Of a stretch of 64,000 bases of DNA, positions 45,168 to 54,963 are shown one piece after another. Each line of letters starts with the position of its first letter. Position 1 is the stretch's first letter. The translations under genes and the position numbers were made by a program. The notes under the pieces were generated by a model. The model was not told the DNA's origin, searched no databases, and was given only the letters and a program-made list of their open reading frames with translations. The DNA comes from Amycolatopsis viridis (GTDB taxonomy: Bacteria; Actinomycetota; Actinomycetes; Mycobacteriales; Pseudonocardiaceae), in NCBI RefSeq assembly GCF_011758765.1, contig NZ_JAANOU010000001.1:4836001-4900000 (forward strand). The letters run 5' to 3'.

Positions 45168-47489
45168 GTGCCAGCACTGATCAGCCGAATGGGCAAGCGG
45201 CTTCGCCGGCTCATCGAGCGGCCGGGCAGCGTCGAGCTGACCGGCTACGAGGCACTGCTGCCGGACATCGGGGCACTCGAACCGGAGCTGGAGAAGCTGA
45301 GCGACGCCGAGCTGACCGAGCGCGCCGGCAAGCTCCGCCTGGAGGCCGAGCTCGGCGACACGCAGCTGGTCGAACTGTGCGCCCTCGGGCGCGAGGCCGC
45401 GCGCCGCGCCCTGGACGAGCGCGCGTTCGACGTGCAGCTGCTCGGCACGATGGGCCTGCTGTCCGGCCACGTCGTGCAGATGCAGACCGGTGAGGGCAAG
45501 ACGTTGGCCGGCGCGCTCGCCGCGGCGGGCTACGCGTTGCAGGGCAAGCGGGTGCACGTCATCTCCGTCAACGACTACCTGGCCCGCCGCGACGGCGAGT
45601 GGATGAAGCCGGTGTACGACCTGCTCGGCGTGTCCGTCGGCTGGGTCGACGGCAGCCTCACCCGCGAGGAGCGGCGCGCGGCCTACGACGCCGAGGTCAC
45701 CTACGGCGCGGTCAGCGAAATCGGGTTCGACATGCTGCGCGACCGGCTCGTCACGCGCGCCGGCGACATCGTCCAGCCCGCGCCGGAGGTCGCGATCGTC
45801 GACGAGGCCGACTCGGTGCTCGTCGACGAGGCGCGCGTCCCGCTGGTGATGGCCGGTTCGGTCGACCAGGCCGTCGCCGACACCGAGGTGGCCAACGTGG
45901 TACGGCGGCTGCGGCTGGGCCTGCACTACGAGACCGACACCGACGGCCGCAACGCGTGGCTGACCACCGCCGGCGCCTCGGTCGTGGAGAAGGCGCTCGG
46001 TGGTGTCGACCTCTACAGCGAGTCCGGCTCCGACCGGCTGGCCGCGGTCAACGTCGCCCTGCACGCGCACGCGCTGCTCACCCGCGACGTCGACTACCTG
46101 GTGCGCGACGGCAAGGTCGAACTGATCAACGCCTCCCGCGGACGGGTGGCCGAGTTGCAGCGGTGGCCGGACGGGCTGCAAGCCGCCGTCGAGGCGAAGG
46201 AGCAGGTCGCGCCCACCGAGCGCGGCGAGATCCTCGACTCGATCACCGTGCAGGCGCTCATCGCGCGCTACCCGCAGGTCGCCGGCATGACCGGCACCGC
46301 GGTCGCGGTCGCCGAGCAACTGCGCGAGTTCTACCAGCTCGAGGTCGCGGTCATCCCGCCGAACAAGCCGAACGTCCGTGCGGACCTCGACGACCGGATC
46401 TTCGCGTCGCCGTCGCAGAAGCTGCGCGCCATCGTCGACGAGATCCGGGAGGTGCACGAGACCGGGCGGCCGATCCTCGTCGGCACGCAGGACGTCGCCG
46501 AGTCCGAGGAGCTCGCCGACAAGCTCGCGAAGGCGGGGCTGCCGTGCGTCGTGCTGAACGCGCGCAACGACGCCGAGGAAGCCGCGATCATCGCCGACGC
46601 CGGCAAGTACCAGGCGATCACGGTGTCCACGCAGATGGCCGGGCGCGGCACCGACATCCGGCTGGGCGGAGCCGACGGCCAGGACCGGGAACGCGTCGCC
46701 GAACTGGGTGGCCTGCACGTCATCGGCACCGCGCGGTACCCGTCGAGCCGGCTGGACGGACAGCTCCGGGGCCGGTCGGGCCGCCAGGGCGACCCGGGCA
46801 GCGCCGTGTTCTTCGCGAGCCTCAACGACGAGCTGGTCGTCTCCAACGCGCCCGACGTGCCGGAGGGCATCACCGCCGACGACGAGACGGGCGAGATCAC
46901 CGACCCGGCGGCCAAGCGGCACATCGACCACGCGCAGCGGGTTGCCGAGGGTGTCGACCTGGAGATCCACCGCAACACCTGGCGCTACACCCGCCTCATC
47001 GAGCACCAGCGGCGCGAGCTGCTGGACCACCGCGACAAGCTGCTGCGCACCGACATCGCCGCGGAGGAACTGTCGGGCGAGAAGCACTACGCCGAACTGG
47101 TCGAGAAGGCCGGCGAGGAGCAGGCGAAACAGATCTGCCGTGAGATCATGCTGTTCCACCTGGACCAGCTGTGGTCGGACCACCTGGCGTTCCTGACCGA
47201 TGTGCGGGAGAGCATCCACCTGCGGGCACTAGCCCGGGAGACCCCGCTGGACGAGTTCCACCGCATCGCGATCCCCGAGTTCCGCAAGATCGTGCCGGCG
47301 ATCCGCGAGCGGTCGGCCGAGACGCTCGCGGACGCGGAGATCGGCGAGGACGGGATCGACCTGGGGGCGTCGGGAGTGCGCCGGCCCAGTTCGACGTGGA
47401 CGTACCTGGTGCACGACGCGCCCTTCGACGCCGGCTTCGAGGAGACGCTGCGGCAGGTGCGCAGCCTCTTGCGGCGCAAGAAGAACTGA
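45168..47489 (+). CDS. secA2: Accessory preprotein translocase ATPase SecA2
   Basis: The 773-residue protein begins at GTG 45168 with GGAG seven bases upstream. It contains MQTGEGKTLAGALAAAGYAL (Walker A), VNDYLARRD, IVDEADSVLVDEARVPLV (Walker B) and STQMAGRGTDIRLGG with QLRGRSGRQGDPGS. It lacks the C-terminal zinc/SecB-binding tail of SecA1. SecA2 drives export of a special set of proteins in actinobacteria. Nearby exported lipoproteins could be clients, but this is inference only. It is shorter than housekeeping SecA1, as expected. Confidence 0.9.
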   Translation: MPALISRMGKRLRRLIERPGSVELTGYEALLPDIGALEPELEKLSDAELTERAGKLRLEAELGDTQLVELCALGREAARRALDERAFDVQLLGTMGLLSGHVVQMQTGEGKTLAGALAAAGYALQGKRVHVISVNDYLARRDGEWMKPVYDLLGVSVGWVDGSLTREERRAAYDAEVTYGAVSEIGFDMLRDRLVTRAGDIVQPAPEVAIVDEADSVLVDEARVPLVMAGSVDQAVADTEVANVVRRLRLGLHYETDTDGRNAWLTTAGASVVEKALGGVDLYSESGSDRLAAVNVALHAHALLTRDVDYLVRDGKVELINASRGRVAELQRWPDGLQAAVEAKEQVAPTERGEILDSITVQALIARYPQVAGMTGTAVAVAEQLREFYQLEVAVIPPNKPNVRADLDDRIFASPSQKLRAIVDEIREVHETGRPILVGTQDVAESEELADKLAKAGLPCVVLNARNDAEEAAIIADAGKYQAITVSTQMAGRGTDIRLGGADGQDRERVAELGGLHVIGTARYPSSRLDGQLRGRSGRQGDPGSAVFFASLNDELVVSNAPDVPEGITADDETGEITDPAAKRHIDHAQRVAEGVDLEIHRNTWRYTRLIEHQRRELLDHRDKLLRTDIAAEELSGEKHYAELVEKAGEEQAKQICREIMLFHLDQLWSDHLAFLTDVRESIHLRALARETPLDEFHRIAIPEFRKIVPAIRERSAETLADAEIGEDGIDLGASGVRRPSSTWTYLVHDAPFDAGFEETLRQVRSLLRRKKN

Positions 47490-47604
47490 ACCGGCGGACG
47501 AATCCCCCGCGGGAGTTCCGGCGCCGGAAATTGTCGGACCCGGATGGGACGATCCCTGCAGGTGCCGGAACTCCTCCGGCTTCCCGTGGAGAGGATTCGT
47601 TGTC

Positions 47605-48183
47605 ATGCCTGGAAAAGTCCGTCCTGTCGCCGACGAGCGCGACGGCCTGCTCGCCTTCCTCGCCCAGCAGCGGTACGTCCTGCGCCTGACCGCGCACGGT
47701 CTCACGGACGAGCAGGCCCGGCTGGTGCCGACGCGAAGTGCGCTGAGCGTCGGTGGCTTGATCAAGCACGTCACGAGCACCGAACGGAGCTGGATGGCGG
47801 CCGTGCTCCACCGGGAGAAACCACCGGAGGCGCCAACCACCTTGTGGTGCACGGATTTCCGCCTCGGTGACGGCGAGACGCTGGGTGACGTGCTGGCCGC
47901 GTACGACGACGCGGCCCGGTCGACGGAGGAGATCGTCGCGGGTGTCGCGGATCTGGGTCAGGCGGTGCCCGTGCCGCGGGAGGCGCCGTGGTTCCCGGAC
48001 GAGCGCGACGCGTGCTCGGTGCGCTGGGTGCTGCTGCACCTGATCCAGGAAACGGCACGGCACACCGGGCACGCGGACATCGTCCGGGAACACATCGACG
48101 GTGCGACGGCTCTGCCGTTGATGTCCGCGGCGGAACGGTGGCCGGTCACACCGTGGCTGCAACCCTGGCGCCCCGGCGGTTGA
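47605..48183 (+). CDS. DinB-family (DUF664) putative metalloenzyme
   Basis: The 192-residue four-helix bundle protein contains LIKHVTSTERSWM and LHLIQETARHTGHADIVREHIDG, placing the three expected histidines (one in the first motif, H-x3-H in the second) for metal binding. It ends with a family-typical PWLQPWRPGG. DinB-like proteins include thiol-dependent transferases such as mycothiol enzymes. The substrate is unknown. It stands alone between secA2 and ogt. Confidence 0.8.
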   Translation: MPGKVRPVADERDGLLAFLAQQRYVLRLTAHGLTDEQARLVPTRSALSVGGLIKHVTSTERSWMAAVLHREKPPEAPTTLWCTDFRLGDGETLGDVLAAYDDAARSTEEIVAGVADLGQAVPVPREAPWFPDERDACSVRWVLLHLIQETARHTGHADIVREHIDGATALPLMSAAERWPVTPWLQPWRPGG

Positions 48184-48253
48184 CGTCGCTTCGCGGCGCG
48201 GCGTTCCCGCGCCACCGGTTCACCCGGCTCGGTGCTCCGACGGCCGGGCGCGG

Positions 48254-48787
48254 TCAGAAGAGGGTCGGCTGGACGTCCGCACCTTCGATGATCAGCATCT
48301 GGCGTTTGGTCTCGACGCCGCCGCGCGCGGAGAACCCACCCATGCGGCGGCCGGCGGCGAGCACCCGGTGGCAGGGCACGACGATCGGGAACGGGTTGTG
48401 CCCCAGTGCCTGGCCCACCGCCTGGGCCGAGCCGGGCATGCCGAGCCGGTGAGCGATGTCGCCGTAGGTGAGGGTTCGTCCGGGCGGGATGGTGCGCGCG
48501 ATCTCGTACACCCGGCGGTTGAACTCCGGCACGCCCTGGTAGTCGACGGTGATGCCGAGGAGGTCGCGACGCTCGCCGTTCAGGAGGGCGACGATGTCGT
48601 CGATCGCCGCCTGGACCTCCGCCGGCGGCGCCGACTCGGCAGCCTCGGGGAACGCGGCCCGCAGGCGCGCCCGCATGGTGGCGGGAGCACCGTCGGGCAG
48701 GTGGACCGCCGTCACCCCGTGCTCGCCCCAGGCGAGGCCGCAGTGGCCGATCGCGGTGCCGAAGAGCGTGTAACCGAGTGTCGTCAT
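48254..48787 (-). CDS. ogt: Methylated-DNA-protein cysteine methyltransferase
   Basis: The 177-residue repair protein has the active-site core NPFPIVVPCHRVLAAGRRMGGF (PCHR near residue 137). Upstream are the helix-turn-helix-like GVPEFNRRVYEIARTIPPGRTLTYGDIAHRLGMPGSAQAVGQAL and the N-terminal Ada_OGT-like half. The cysteine takes alkyl groups from O6-alkylguanine. Its ATG overlaps the stop of the SRPBCC gene (ATGA at 48784-48787). Confidence 0.9.
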   Translation of the reverse strand: MTTLGYTLFGTAIGHCGLAWGEHGVTAVHLPDGAPATMRARLRAAFPEAAESAPPAEVQAAIDDIVALLNGERRDLLGITVDYQGVPEFNRRVYEIARTIPPGRTLTYGDIAHRLGMPGSAQAVGQALGHNPFPIVVPCHRVLAAGRRMGGFSARGGVETKRQMLIIEGADVQPTLF

Positions 48788-49197
48788 GGTGTCCCCTCAG
48801 GCCGCGTGGCCTCGAGCGTCTTCTTGATGGCGGCGGTGCCCTGTTCCATGAAAGCACCGGTGCGCTCGGCGAGGGTGTCCGGGAGGAAATCGGCCACCCA
48901 GACGAACCGCGTCCGGCCCGGTCCCTCGGCGAGCACCTGCGCGGCGCCGTTGTGGTGCCGGTAGGGGCCGCCGGTGACCGACCAGACGAGACGGTGCGCG
49001 TGGTTGTCGAGGTCGACCAGCACCTCACGGACGACGGTGCCGTCGAAGAAGGTGACGATGCGGTCGGTCCCGTCCAGGCGGGTGTCCGTGACGAACCCGG
49101 GCGCGAGGCGTTCGTGGAGTGCGCCCCAGTCCCGCAGCGCCGCCCAGGCCGAATCGAGAGGAGTGTGGATCAGGGTTTCCGTACGAATCGAAGCCAT
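48784..49197 (-). CDS. SRPBCC (START-like) protein
   Basis: The 137-residue protein opens MASIRTETLIHTPLDSAWAALRDWGALHERLAPGF and contains TFFDGTVVREVLVDLDNHAHRLVWSV. It is a helix-grip fold that binds small hydrophobic ligands; it is predicted as a polyketide-cyclase-like or ligand-binding protein. It is co-transcribed and translationally coupled to ogt. The function is unknown. Confidence 0.75.
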   Translation of the reverse strand: MASIRTETLIHTPLDSAWAALRDWGALHERLAPGFVTDTRLDGTDRIVTFFDGTVVREVLVDLDNHAHRLVWSVTGGPYRHHNGAAQVLAEGPGRTRFVWVADFLPDTLAERTGAFMEQGTAAIKKTLEATRPEGTP

Positions 49198-49268
49198 GCG
49201 GCCAGCGTGGCGCGTCGCAAGCGCGGAGTCTTGAAGATTCTTGCGGTTCCCCGCGGGTATCCGGGGCC

Positions 49269-49976
49269 ATGGACGATCTGCGGGTCGGCGTGGTCGCGTC
49301 GTTCGACTTCACCCGGGACGACGAGATCCGGCGCTGGGTACCGGACGGCATTGAGCTGGACGTGCGCTGGACCGCGGCGGTGCCGGCGGACGACAACCTG
49401 GCGATGGTGTCCGCCCTGGCCGGACCGGCGCACCTCGCCGCGCCGGTCCGGTCCCTCTGCGCGGGTGACCCGGCGGCGGTCGCCTATGCCTGCACGGCGT
49501 GCAGCTTCGTCCGGGGCGCCGCGGGCGAACGCGCGCTGCGGGCGGCCATGACGTCGTGGGGCGCGCGTCGCGCACTGACGACCTCGGGTGCGGCGGTGGA
49601 CGCGCTGCGGAGCGTCGGTGCGCGGCGGGTGGCCGTCGTGCACCCCTATGCACCCTCGGTCGGCCGGCGCCTGCACACCTACCTGACCGAGCAGGGCTTC
49701 CAGATCACCAGGATCACGGGTTTCGCCTTGACGGCCGACGAGGTGCCCGCCGTCCAGCCCGACGAGGTGGCCGACCTGATCCGCGAAGGCGACACCCCCA
49801 CCGCCGACGCGGTGTTCGTCAGCTGCACCGGGTTGCCGACCTACGACGCGATCACCCCGCTCGAGTCGGAGCTGGGCAAGCCGGTGATCACCGCCAACCA
49901 GGCCACGATGTGGGCGCTGCTGCGCGCGGCAGGTGCGAAGGCAACCGGTCCCGGTCAACGGTTGCTCGCGAGCTGA
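49269..49976 (+). CDS. Asp/Glu racemase-superfamily protein (maleate isomerase/AMDase type)
   Basis: The 235-residue protein carries two catalytic cysteine positions: YACTACSFVRG (about residue 78) and FVSCTGLPTYD (about 184). These are the pair found in maleate cis-trans isomerase and arylmalonate decarboxylase relatives. It lacks membrane segments. A TATCCG hexamer ends five bases before the ATG. The substrate is unknown, and the following AraC-type regulator could control it. Confidence 0.7.
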   Translation: MDDLRVGVVASFDFTRDDEIRRWVPDGIELDVRWTAAVPADDNLAMVSALAGPAHLAAPVRSLCAGDPAAVAYACTACSFVRGAAGERALRAAMTSWGARRALTTSGAAVDALRSVGARRVAVVHPYAPSVGRRLHTYLTEQGFQITRITGFALTADEVPAVQPDEVADLIREGDTPTADAVFVSCTGLPTYDAITPLESELGKPVITANQATMWALLRAAGAKATGPGQRLLAS

Positions 49977-50128
49977 CGCCGTTTCGAGCGTCGAAGTGCG
50001 GAGCTGACGTGCCCCGGACCAGGTGGTGCGGGCCGACGACGGGCGTGCCACGCACTGTCCGGGATGCGTGTGGCCGCTGGACAGGGCCGCTCCGGCGCGC
50101 GTGACCCGGAATTGTCGTACCGCCGCGA

Positions 50129-50134
50129 TAGCTT
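50129..50134 (+). promoter_or_regulatory. -10 hexamer of a probably leaderless mRNA
   Basis: TAGCTT ends six bases before the ATG at 50141 and no Shine-Dalgarno sequence intervenes. Confidence 0.45.
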
Positions 50135-50140
50135 CGGCGG

Positions 50141-51223
50141 ATGGTGGCCGTGTCGTTGATCGCCGCGCAGCCGGGGTTCGTGGTGCGTGTCGTCGAATGC
50201 CGGGGCGAGCATCGCGGATGGTCGGAGCCCGAGGAGCGCAGCGGGCCGGAGCTGGTGCTGGTTCGCGGGGGATGGTTCCGCCGCCGTACCCCAGCCGGGA
50301 TCGTCGATGCGGACCCGACCCTCGGGTACCTCAGTCTGCCGGGTGACGAGGAGACCTTCGCGCACCCGGCGGGCGGCGACGTGTGCACCGCGATCCGGTT
50401 CACGCCGCAGCTGTGGGACCAGCTGTTCGACGGACGGCCCGCGGCGGGCTCGACCGTGTACGTCGGCGCCGCACTCGAACTCGCCCACCGCAGGTTCGTG
50501 GCGGCGACCCGGCAGCCCGACGTGGACTACGGGCTGTCCGAGCACCTGCTCGAGCTGGTCCGCACCGCACTCCAGGAATCCGCCGCCGCAGCCACGAGCC
50601 CCGACACCCCACCGACTCCCCAGCCTGCGCACCCCAACCCCACAATCCACGGAACGCCCACCGCCGCAGCCGAAAATCCCGGCGAGCCGCCCGCTCCCCA
50701 GCCACCGCGCCCCACCGCAACCGCCGCCCACCGGGACCCCGGCGGGACCCCCGCGCAACCCGCCGCCGCCACGGGTGGCACCGGCTACCCATCCGCGGCC
50801 GGCCGACCGCGGGCCACTCCCGGGGGCGCCTCCGGTCAACCGGAACCCGCGGCCGGTGGCCGCCGTCCCGCCGGCGCTCGTGATCGGGACCTCGCCGGCG
50901 AGGCGCGGCTCGCCATCGTGGCGGGCGATCCGGCCGCGCGCAGCCTGCTGTCGCTGGCCGGGGCGCTCGAGGTGTCGCCGTTCCGGTTGAGCCGCGCCTT
51001 CAGCCGCGAGGTGGGCGTGTCGCTCACCCACTATCGCAACCGCGTGCGCGTCAGCCGCGTGCTGGCACGTCTCGAAGCCGGTGAGGCGGACCTCGCGGCT
51101 CTCGCCGCCGAGCTCGGGTTCGCTGACCAGGCCCACCTCACGCGCACGGTTCACCGGTACGCCGGTCACCCGCCGGCACATCTGCGGCGCCTGCTCCGCG
51201 CCGGGACGACCACGGCGGTGTGA
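50141..51223 (+). CDS. AraC-family regulator with a long disordered linker
   Basis: The 360-residue protein has an N-terminal cupin-like sensor half ([38 protein letters not shown], about 1-145). A Pro/Ala/Thr/Gly-rich segment follows (about 150-250). The AraC DNA-binding domain is at the C-terminus (about 255-355), with two HTH motifs ([23 protein letters not shown] and [20 protein letters not shown]). The linker is unusually long and is predicted to be unstructured. The target is unknown. The nearest gene is the racemase-family gene upstream. Confidence 0.75.
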   Translation: MVAVSLIAAQPGFVVRVVECRGEHRGWSEPEERSGPELVLVRGGWFRRRTPAGIVDADPTLGYLSLPGDEETFAHPAGGDVCTAIRFTPQLWDQLFDGRPAAGSTVYVGAALELAHRRFVAATRQPDVDYGLSEHLLELVRTALQESAAAATSPDTPPTPQPAHPNPTIHGTPTAAAENPGEPPAPQPPRPTATAAHRDPGGTPAQPAAATGGTGYPSAAGRPRATPGGASGQPEPAAGGRRPAGARDRDLAGEARLAIVAGDPAARSLLSLAGALEVSPFRLSRAFSREVGVSLTHYRNRVRVSRVLARLEAGEADLAALAAELGFADQAHLTRTVHRYAGHPPAHLRRLLRAGTTTAV

Positions 51224-51333
51224 AGCTCATCGCAGGCCCTTGGGAGCACTCCGCCGGTGGTGTCACCCTGGGGCTCCCAGATCCACGACCCGGGGACCCG
51301 ACGAGGGCCTCGAGGGAAGGACGGTCGACGACG

Positions 51334-52194
51334 ATGTCCACCACCAGCGGCGAGACCGCGGCTCCGTACGGCTCCGGCCCGGCTCCCGGCGCCACCGGCA
51401 AGCGGGTCCGCATCCCCCACCTGCAGGAACTCAAGCGCCGTGGCGAGCCGTGGCCGATGCTCACCACCTACGACATGTACACGGCCGAGCTGTTCGACGA
51501 GGCGGGCATCCCGGTGCTCCTCGTCGGTGACTCGGCGGCGAACAACGTGTTCGGCTACGACACCTCGCTCCCGGTGACCGTCGACGAACTGCTGCCGCTG
51601 GTCCGCGCCGTCACGCGCGCCGCCAAACGGGCACTCGTCGTCGCGGACCTGCCGTTCGGCTCCTACCAGCTGTCCCCCGAACAGGCGCTCGCCACGGCCG
51701 TGCGGTTCATGAAGGAAGGCCGCGCGCACGCGGTCAAGCTCGAAGGCGGCCGCCGCTTCGCGCCGCACGTCGAGGCCCTCACCGGCGCGGGCGTGCCGGT
51801 CATGGGCCACATCGGCTTCACCCCGCAGAGCGAGCACAACCTCGGCGGCTACCGCGTCCAGGGCCGCGGCGAGTCCGGTGCGGGGCTCATCGCCGACGCG
51901 CTCGCCCTGCAGGAGGCCGGGGCGTTCGCCGTCGTGATGGAGATGGTGCCTGCGGAGGTGGCCAAGCAGGTCACGTCCGAGCTGACGATCCCGACGATCG
52001 GTATCGGCGCCGGCCCGGACTGCGACGCCCAGGTGCTGGTGTGGCAGGACATGGCCGGCCTGCGCCGCGGCAAGGCGCCCCGCTTCGTGAAGCGGTACGC
52101 CGACCTCGCCGGTGTCCTGTCCGGCGCCGCGACCGCGTTCGCCGACGAAGTCCGCCGGGGCGAGTTCCCGGCACCGGAACACGCGTTCCACTGA
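51334..52194 (+). CDS. panB: 3-methyl-2-oxobutanoate hydroxymethyltransferase
   Basis: The 286-residue enzyme makes ketopantoate for pantothenate and coenzyme A synthesis. It contains [50 protein letters not shown] (metal-binding region), [30 protein letters not shown] and [23 protein letters not shown]. The length matches PanB. It follows the Hip1-like genes at a distance, as panB (Rv2225) follows Rv2224c, with six genes inserted here. A weak GGAAGG precedes the ATG. Confidence 0.93.
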   Translation: MSTTSGETAAPYGSGPAPGATGKRVRIPHLQELKRRGEPWPMLTTYDMYTAELFDEAGIPVLLVGDSAANNVFGYDTSLPVTVDELLPLVRAVTRAAKRALVVADLPFGSYQLSPEQALATAVRFMKEGRAHAVKLEGGRRFAPHVEALTGAGVPVMGHIGFTPQSEHNLGGYRVQGRGESGAGLIADALALQEAGAFAVVMEMVPAEVAKQVTSELTIPTIGIGAGPDCDAQVLVWQDMAGLRRGKAPRFVKRYADLAGVLSGAATAFADEVRRGEFPAPEHAFH

Positions 52195-52269
52195 CAGCGC
52201 TGACAACACTGACGGCACTGACGGCGCCCGGGGCGCGGCAGCAGACGAGGCCGCGCCCCGGGCGCACGG

Positions 52270-53145
52270 TCACCGTTCCCGCTTGAACCGTTCGGCCAGC
52301 ACCGGGTCGTTCTCCCACCAGAGGCCCTCCGGCGCCGGCTGTTCGTCGTCGATCTCCGCCTGTCGTTCGTCCGCGCGCAGCCAGCGCAGCAGCAGCGCCA
52401 CGACGAACGGCAGCCCCGCCAGATCGCCGCCGATCCACAGGATCCCGGCGCCGATGATCTGGTCGGTGCGCGCGTCCGGGCCCCAGGTGCGGCCCAGCGC
52501 CTCGTAGTACCCGGCCGCCCGCAACGGGCCCAGCCACAGCACCAGCCCGAGCGCCGCGTCGACGATGACCTCGGTGAAGCTGATGGCGAACGACACCAGG
52601 TGGTGGTCCTCCCGCGGGGTCGGGTCGACCCGCAGCCGCGTCCAGAAGTAGACGAACCCGCACCCGAGCAGCACCAGCCGCACCAGCTCGTCGACCGCCG
52701 CGTGCCGCAGCGTCAGCTCGTACAGCGGCGACAGGTAGATCACCAGCGGCGGGACGATCAGCAGCACCGAGATCACCAGCGGGAAGGTCAGCGCCCGCGC
52801 CACCCGCCCGCGCCCCCACCGCCGCAGCCGGCGGCTCGGCACCACTGCGAGCAGCAGCGTGACCGGTGCTCCCAGCGCGAGCAGCAGCGGCGTGATCATC
52901 AGCAGCACCACGACCTGCACCGCGCGCGGCCAGAACAGCACGTCGTCGTAGACGCCGAGGGACGAGCACGTCACCAGCACCACGGTGGCGAGCCCGGCCA
53001 GGAACGCCACCGTCCGGGAGCGGGGCCACGGACGCGCCCGTCGCGCCGCCCACAGGTAACCGGCGGCGAGCACCACCACGAACACCAGCGCCGGGACGTC
53101 GGCCGTCCACGCGCTGATGATCCGTTCCCCGGAGAGCGGACTCAT
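52270..53145 (-). CDS. CtaG-type cytochrome c oxidase assembly membrane protein
   Basis: The 291-residue protein has about eight membrane helices and the caa3_CtaG pattern: FWPRAVQVVVLLMITPLLLALGAPVTLLL, PLYELTLRHAAVDELVRLVLLGCGFVYFWTRLRVDP and GILWIGGDLAGLPFVVALLLRWLRAD. It probably helps insert copper into terminal oxidase. The gene starts at ATG 53145, overlapping the uppP stop (ATGA), so the two are translated together. Confidence 0.8.
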   Translation of the reverse strand: MSPLSGERIISAWTADVPALVFVVVLAAGYLWAARRARPWPRSRTVAFLAGLATVVLVTCSSLGVYDDVLFWPRAVQVVVLLMITPLLLALGAPVTLLLAVVPSRRLRRWGRGRVARALTFPLVISVLLIVPPLVIYLSPLYELTLRHAAVDELVRLVLLGCGFVYFWTRLRVDPTPREDHHLVSFAISFTEVIVDAALGLVLWLGPLRAAGYYEALGRTWGPDARTDQIIGAGILWIGGDLAGLPFVVALLLRWLRADERQAEIDDEQPAPEGLWWENDPVLAERFKRER

Positions 53146-54095
53146 GCCGCGAAATACACCAGGCTCCCAATTCCGGCGACCACACAGTAAATCGCGAACG
53201 GGGTCAGCGTTCGGGTTTCAAAATAACGCGTCAGGAACCGCAGGGCCAGGTACGCCGCCACCCCGGCCACCAGGCTGCCGACCAGCGCCGGGCCGAGCGA
53301 CGCGTGGTTCTCCGCCGTGAACAGCGACGGCATCTTCAGCACGCCCGCCGCCAGGATCACCGGCGTGGCCAGCAGGAACGCGAACCGCGCGGCGTCCTCG
53401 TGGGACAGTCCGCGCCGCAGCCCGGCGACCATCGTGATGCCGGACCGGCTGATGCCCGGGAACAGCGCGAGGATCTGCGCCGCGCCGATCAGCACCGCCT
53501 CCCCCACACCGAGCCGGGCCAGGCGCCGGTCGGCGGCCACCTCGGCCCGCACGATCCGCAGCGGCATCGTGGTCTCCGCGGAGAAGTCGCGGGTGATCTC
53601 CGACGCCTCGGGCACCGGCGCGGCCGGCACCGGCCGCCGCCCGGCGCGGGCGAACCGTTCCACCGCCAGCAGCACGACGCCGTTGAGCGCCAGGAAGATC
53701 GCAGTGGGCACCGGTTTGCCGAGGAAGTCGCGCAGCGCGCTCTCCAGCAGCAGACCGGCGATCCCGACCGGGATGGTGGCGAGCACCAGCAGCCAGGCGA
53801 GCCGCTGGTCGGCGTCGACCACCTCCCGGTCGCGCACCGAGGTCCACAAGCCACGCACGATGCGCACCCAGTCCCGCCGGTAGAACACCACGAGCGCGAG
53901 CGCGGTCGCCACGTGCATCGCGACGAGCACCGCCAGGTACGGCGAATCCTTGCCCATGCTCAGGTCACGCGCCCAGGATCCGCCCACCCAGGCCGGGATC
54001 AGGATGCTGTGTCCCAGGCTGGACACCGGAAACAATTCCGACACACCTTGCAGAGCGCCGACGACAATTGACTCGAAATACGTCACAGCGGACAT
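53142..54095 (-). CDS. uppP: Undecaprenyl-diphosphatase UppP/BacA
   Basis: The 317-residue membrane enzyme recycles the lipid carrier for cell-wall synthesis and is linked to bacitracin tolerance. It carries GALQGVSELFPVSSLGHSIL (first catalytic motif with glutamate and serines) and LFPGISRSGITMV (second motif, PGxSRSG). It contains a longer cytoplasmic insert (about 155-195, Pro/Ala-rich) than Escherichia coli UppP. It precedes the CtaG-type gene with overlap. Confidence 0.93.
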   Translation of the reverse strand: MSAVTYFESIVVGALQGVSELFPVSSLGHSILIPAWVGGSWARDLSMGKDSPYLAVLVAMHVATALALVVFYRRDWVRIVRGLWTSVRDREVVDADQRLAWLLVLATIPVGIAGLLLESALRDFLGKPVPTAIFLALNGVVLLAVERFARAGRRPVPAAPVPEASEITRDFSAETTMPLRIVRAEVAADRRLARLGVGEAVLIGAAQILALFPGISRSGITMVAGLRRGLSHEDAARFAFLLATPVILAAGVLKMPSLFTAENHASLGPALVGSLVAGVAAYLALRFLTRYFETRTLTPFAIYCVVAGIGSLVYFAA

Positions 54096-54146
54096 CGCGG
54101 ACCTCTTTTCCGACCGCCAGAAGCGTCCGCCAAAATACCTGAGGCC

Positions 54147-54953
54147 CTACAGCCGCCCGCCGCTGGCCGTGTCACCGGACAACCGCTGCGCGAGGTACAC
54201 CGGCACCGTCGACACCACGATCAGCACCGCGGCGACCACGTTGACCACCGGCGCCTGGTTGGGCCGGAACAGGTTGTCGAGGATCCAGATCGGCAGCGTC
54301 TGCATCCCGGCGCCCAGGGTGAACGTGGTGACGATGATCTCGTCGAAGGACAGCGCGAACGCCAGCAACCCGCCGGCGAGCAGCGCCGACCGCAGCATCG
54401 GGAACGTGACGAGCCGGAACGTGGTGATGCCGTCGGCACCGAGATCCATCGACGCTTCCTCGAGGTTGCCGCCCATCCGGCGCAGCCGCGCGACGACGTT
54501 GTTGAACACCACCACGATGCAGAAGGTCGCGTGCGCCACGATCGCGGTGAACAACCCGAGGTCGACGCCGAGGATCGTGCGGAACGCGTTGTTCAGCGCG
54601 ATGCCGGTGACGATGCCGGGCAGCGCGATCGGCAGGATGATCAGCAGCGACACGCTGTCCTTGCCGAAGAACCGGTACCGTTGCAGCGCGAACGCCGCCA
54701 TCATGCCGAGCACCAGCGCGATCGCGGTGGCGGCGAGTCCGGCTTCCAGGCTGGTCACCAGCGCCCGGAGCACGCCCTCGTTCTGCGCCGCGCGTCCCCA
54801 CCATTCGAGGGTGAAGCCGGACGGCGGCCAGCCGAACGTGGTGTCGGAGTTGACCGAGTTGAGCAGGACCACCACCAGCGGCACGTAGATCACGGCGAGC
54901 CCGAGCACCAGCCCGGCGAGCAGCACGTACTTGGTCTTCTTCGAGAGCATCAT
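54147..54953 (-). CDS. PotC-type ABC transporter permease
   Basis: The 268-residue membrane protein has six helices and the EAA-type loop NLEEASMDLGADGITTFRLVTFPML that contacts the ATPase. Two ATGs (54953 and 54950) are adjacent; the first is used. It belongs to the polyamine-type operon 54147-59597 (permeases, binding protein, ATPase, aldehyde dehydrogenase), 10 bp after its partner permease. Confidence 0.85.
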   Translation of the reverse strand: MMLSKKTKYVLLAGLVLGLAVIYVPLVVVLLNSVNSDTTFGWPPSGFTLEWWGRAAQNEGVLRALVTSLEAGLAATAIALVLGMMAAFALQRYRFFGKDSVSLLIILPIALPGIVTGIALNNAFRTILGVDLGLFTAIVAHATFCIVVVFNNVVARLRRMGGNLEEASMDLGADGITTFRLVTFPMLRSALLAGGLLAFALSFDEIIVTTFTLGAGMQTLPIWILDNLFRPNQAPVVNVVAAVLIVVSTVPVYLAQRLSGDTASGGRL

Positions 54954-54963
54954 CTTCGACCGC

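Noticed and set aside
43455-47219. A 1,254-residue minus-strand frame covering secA2
   Set aside because: Only the part after GTG 45077 is a real protein (Hip1-like). The remainder is the antisense shadow of secA2, which has all its motifs on the plus strand.
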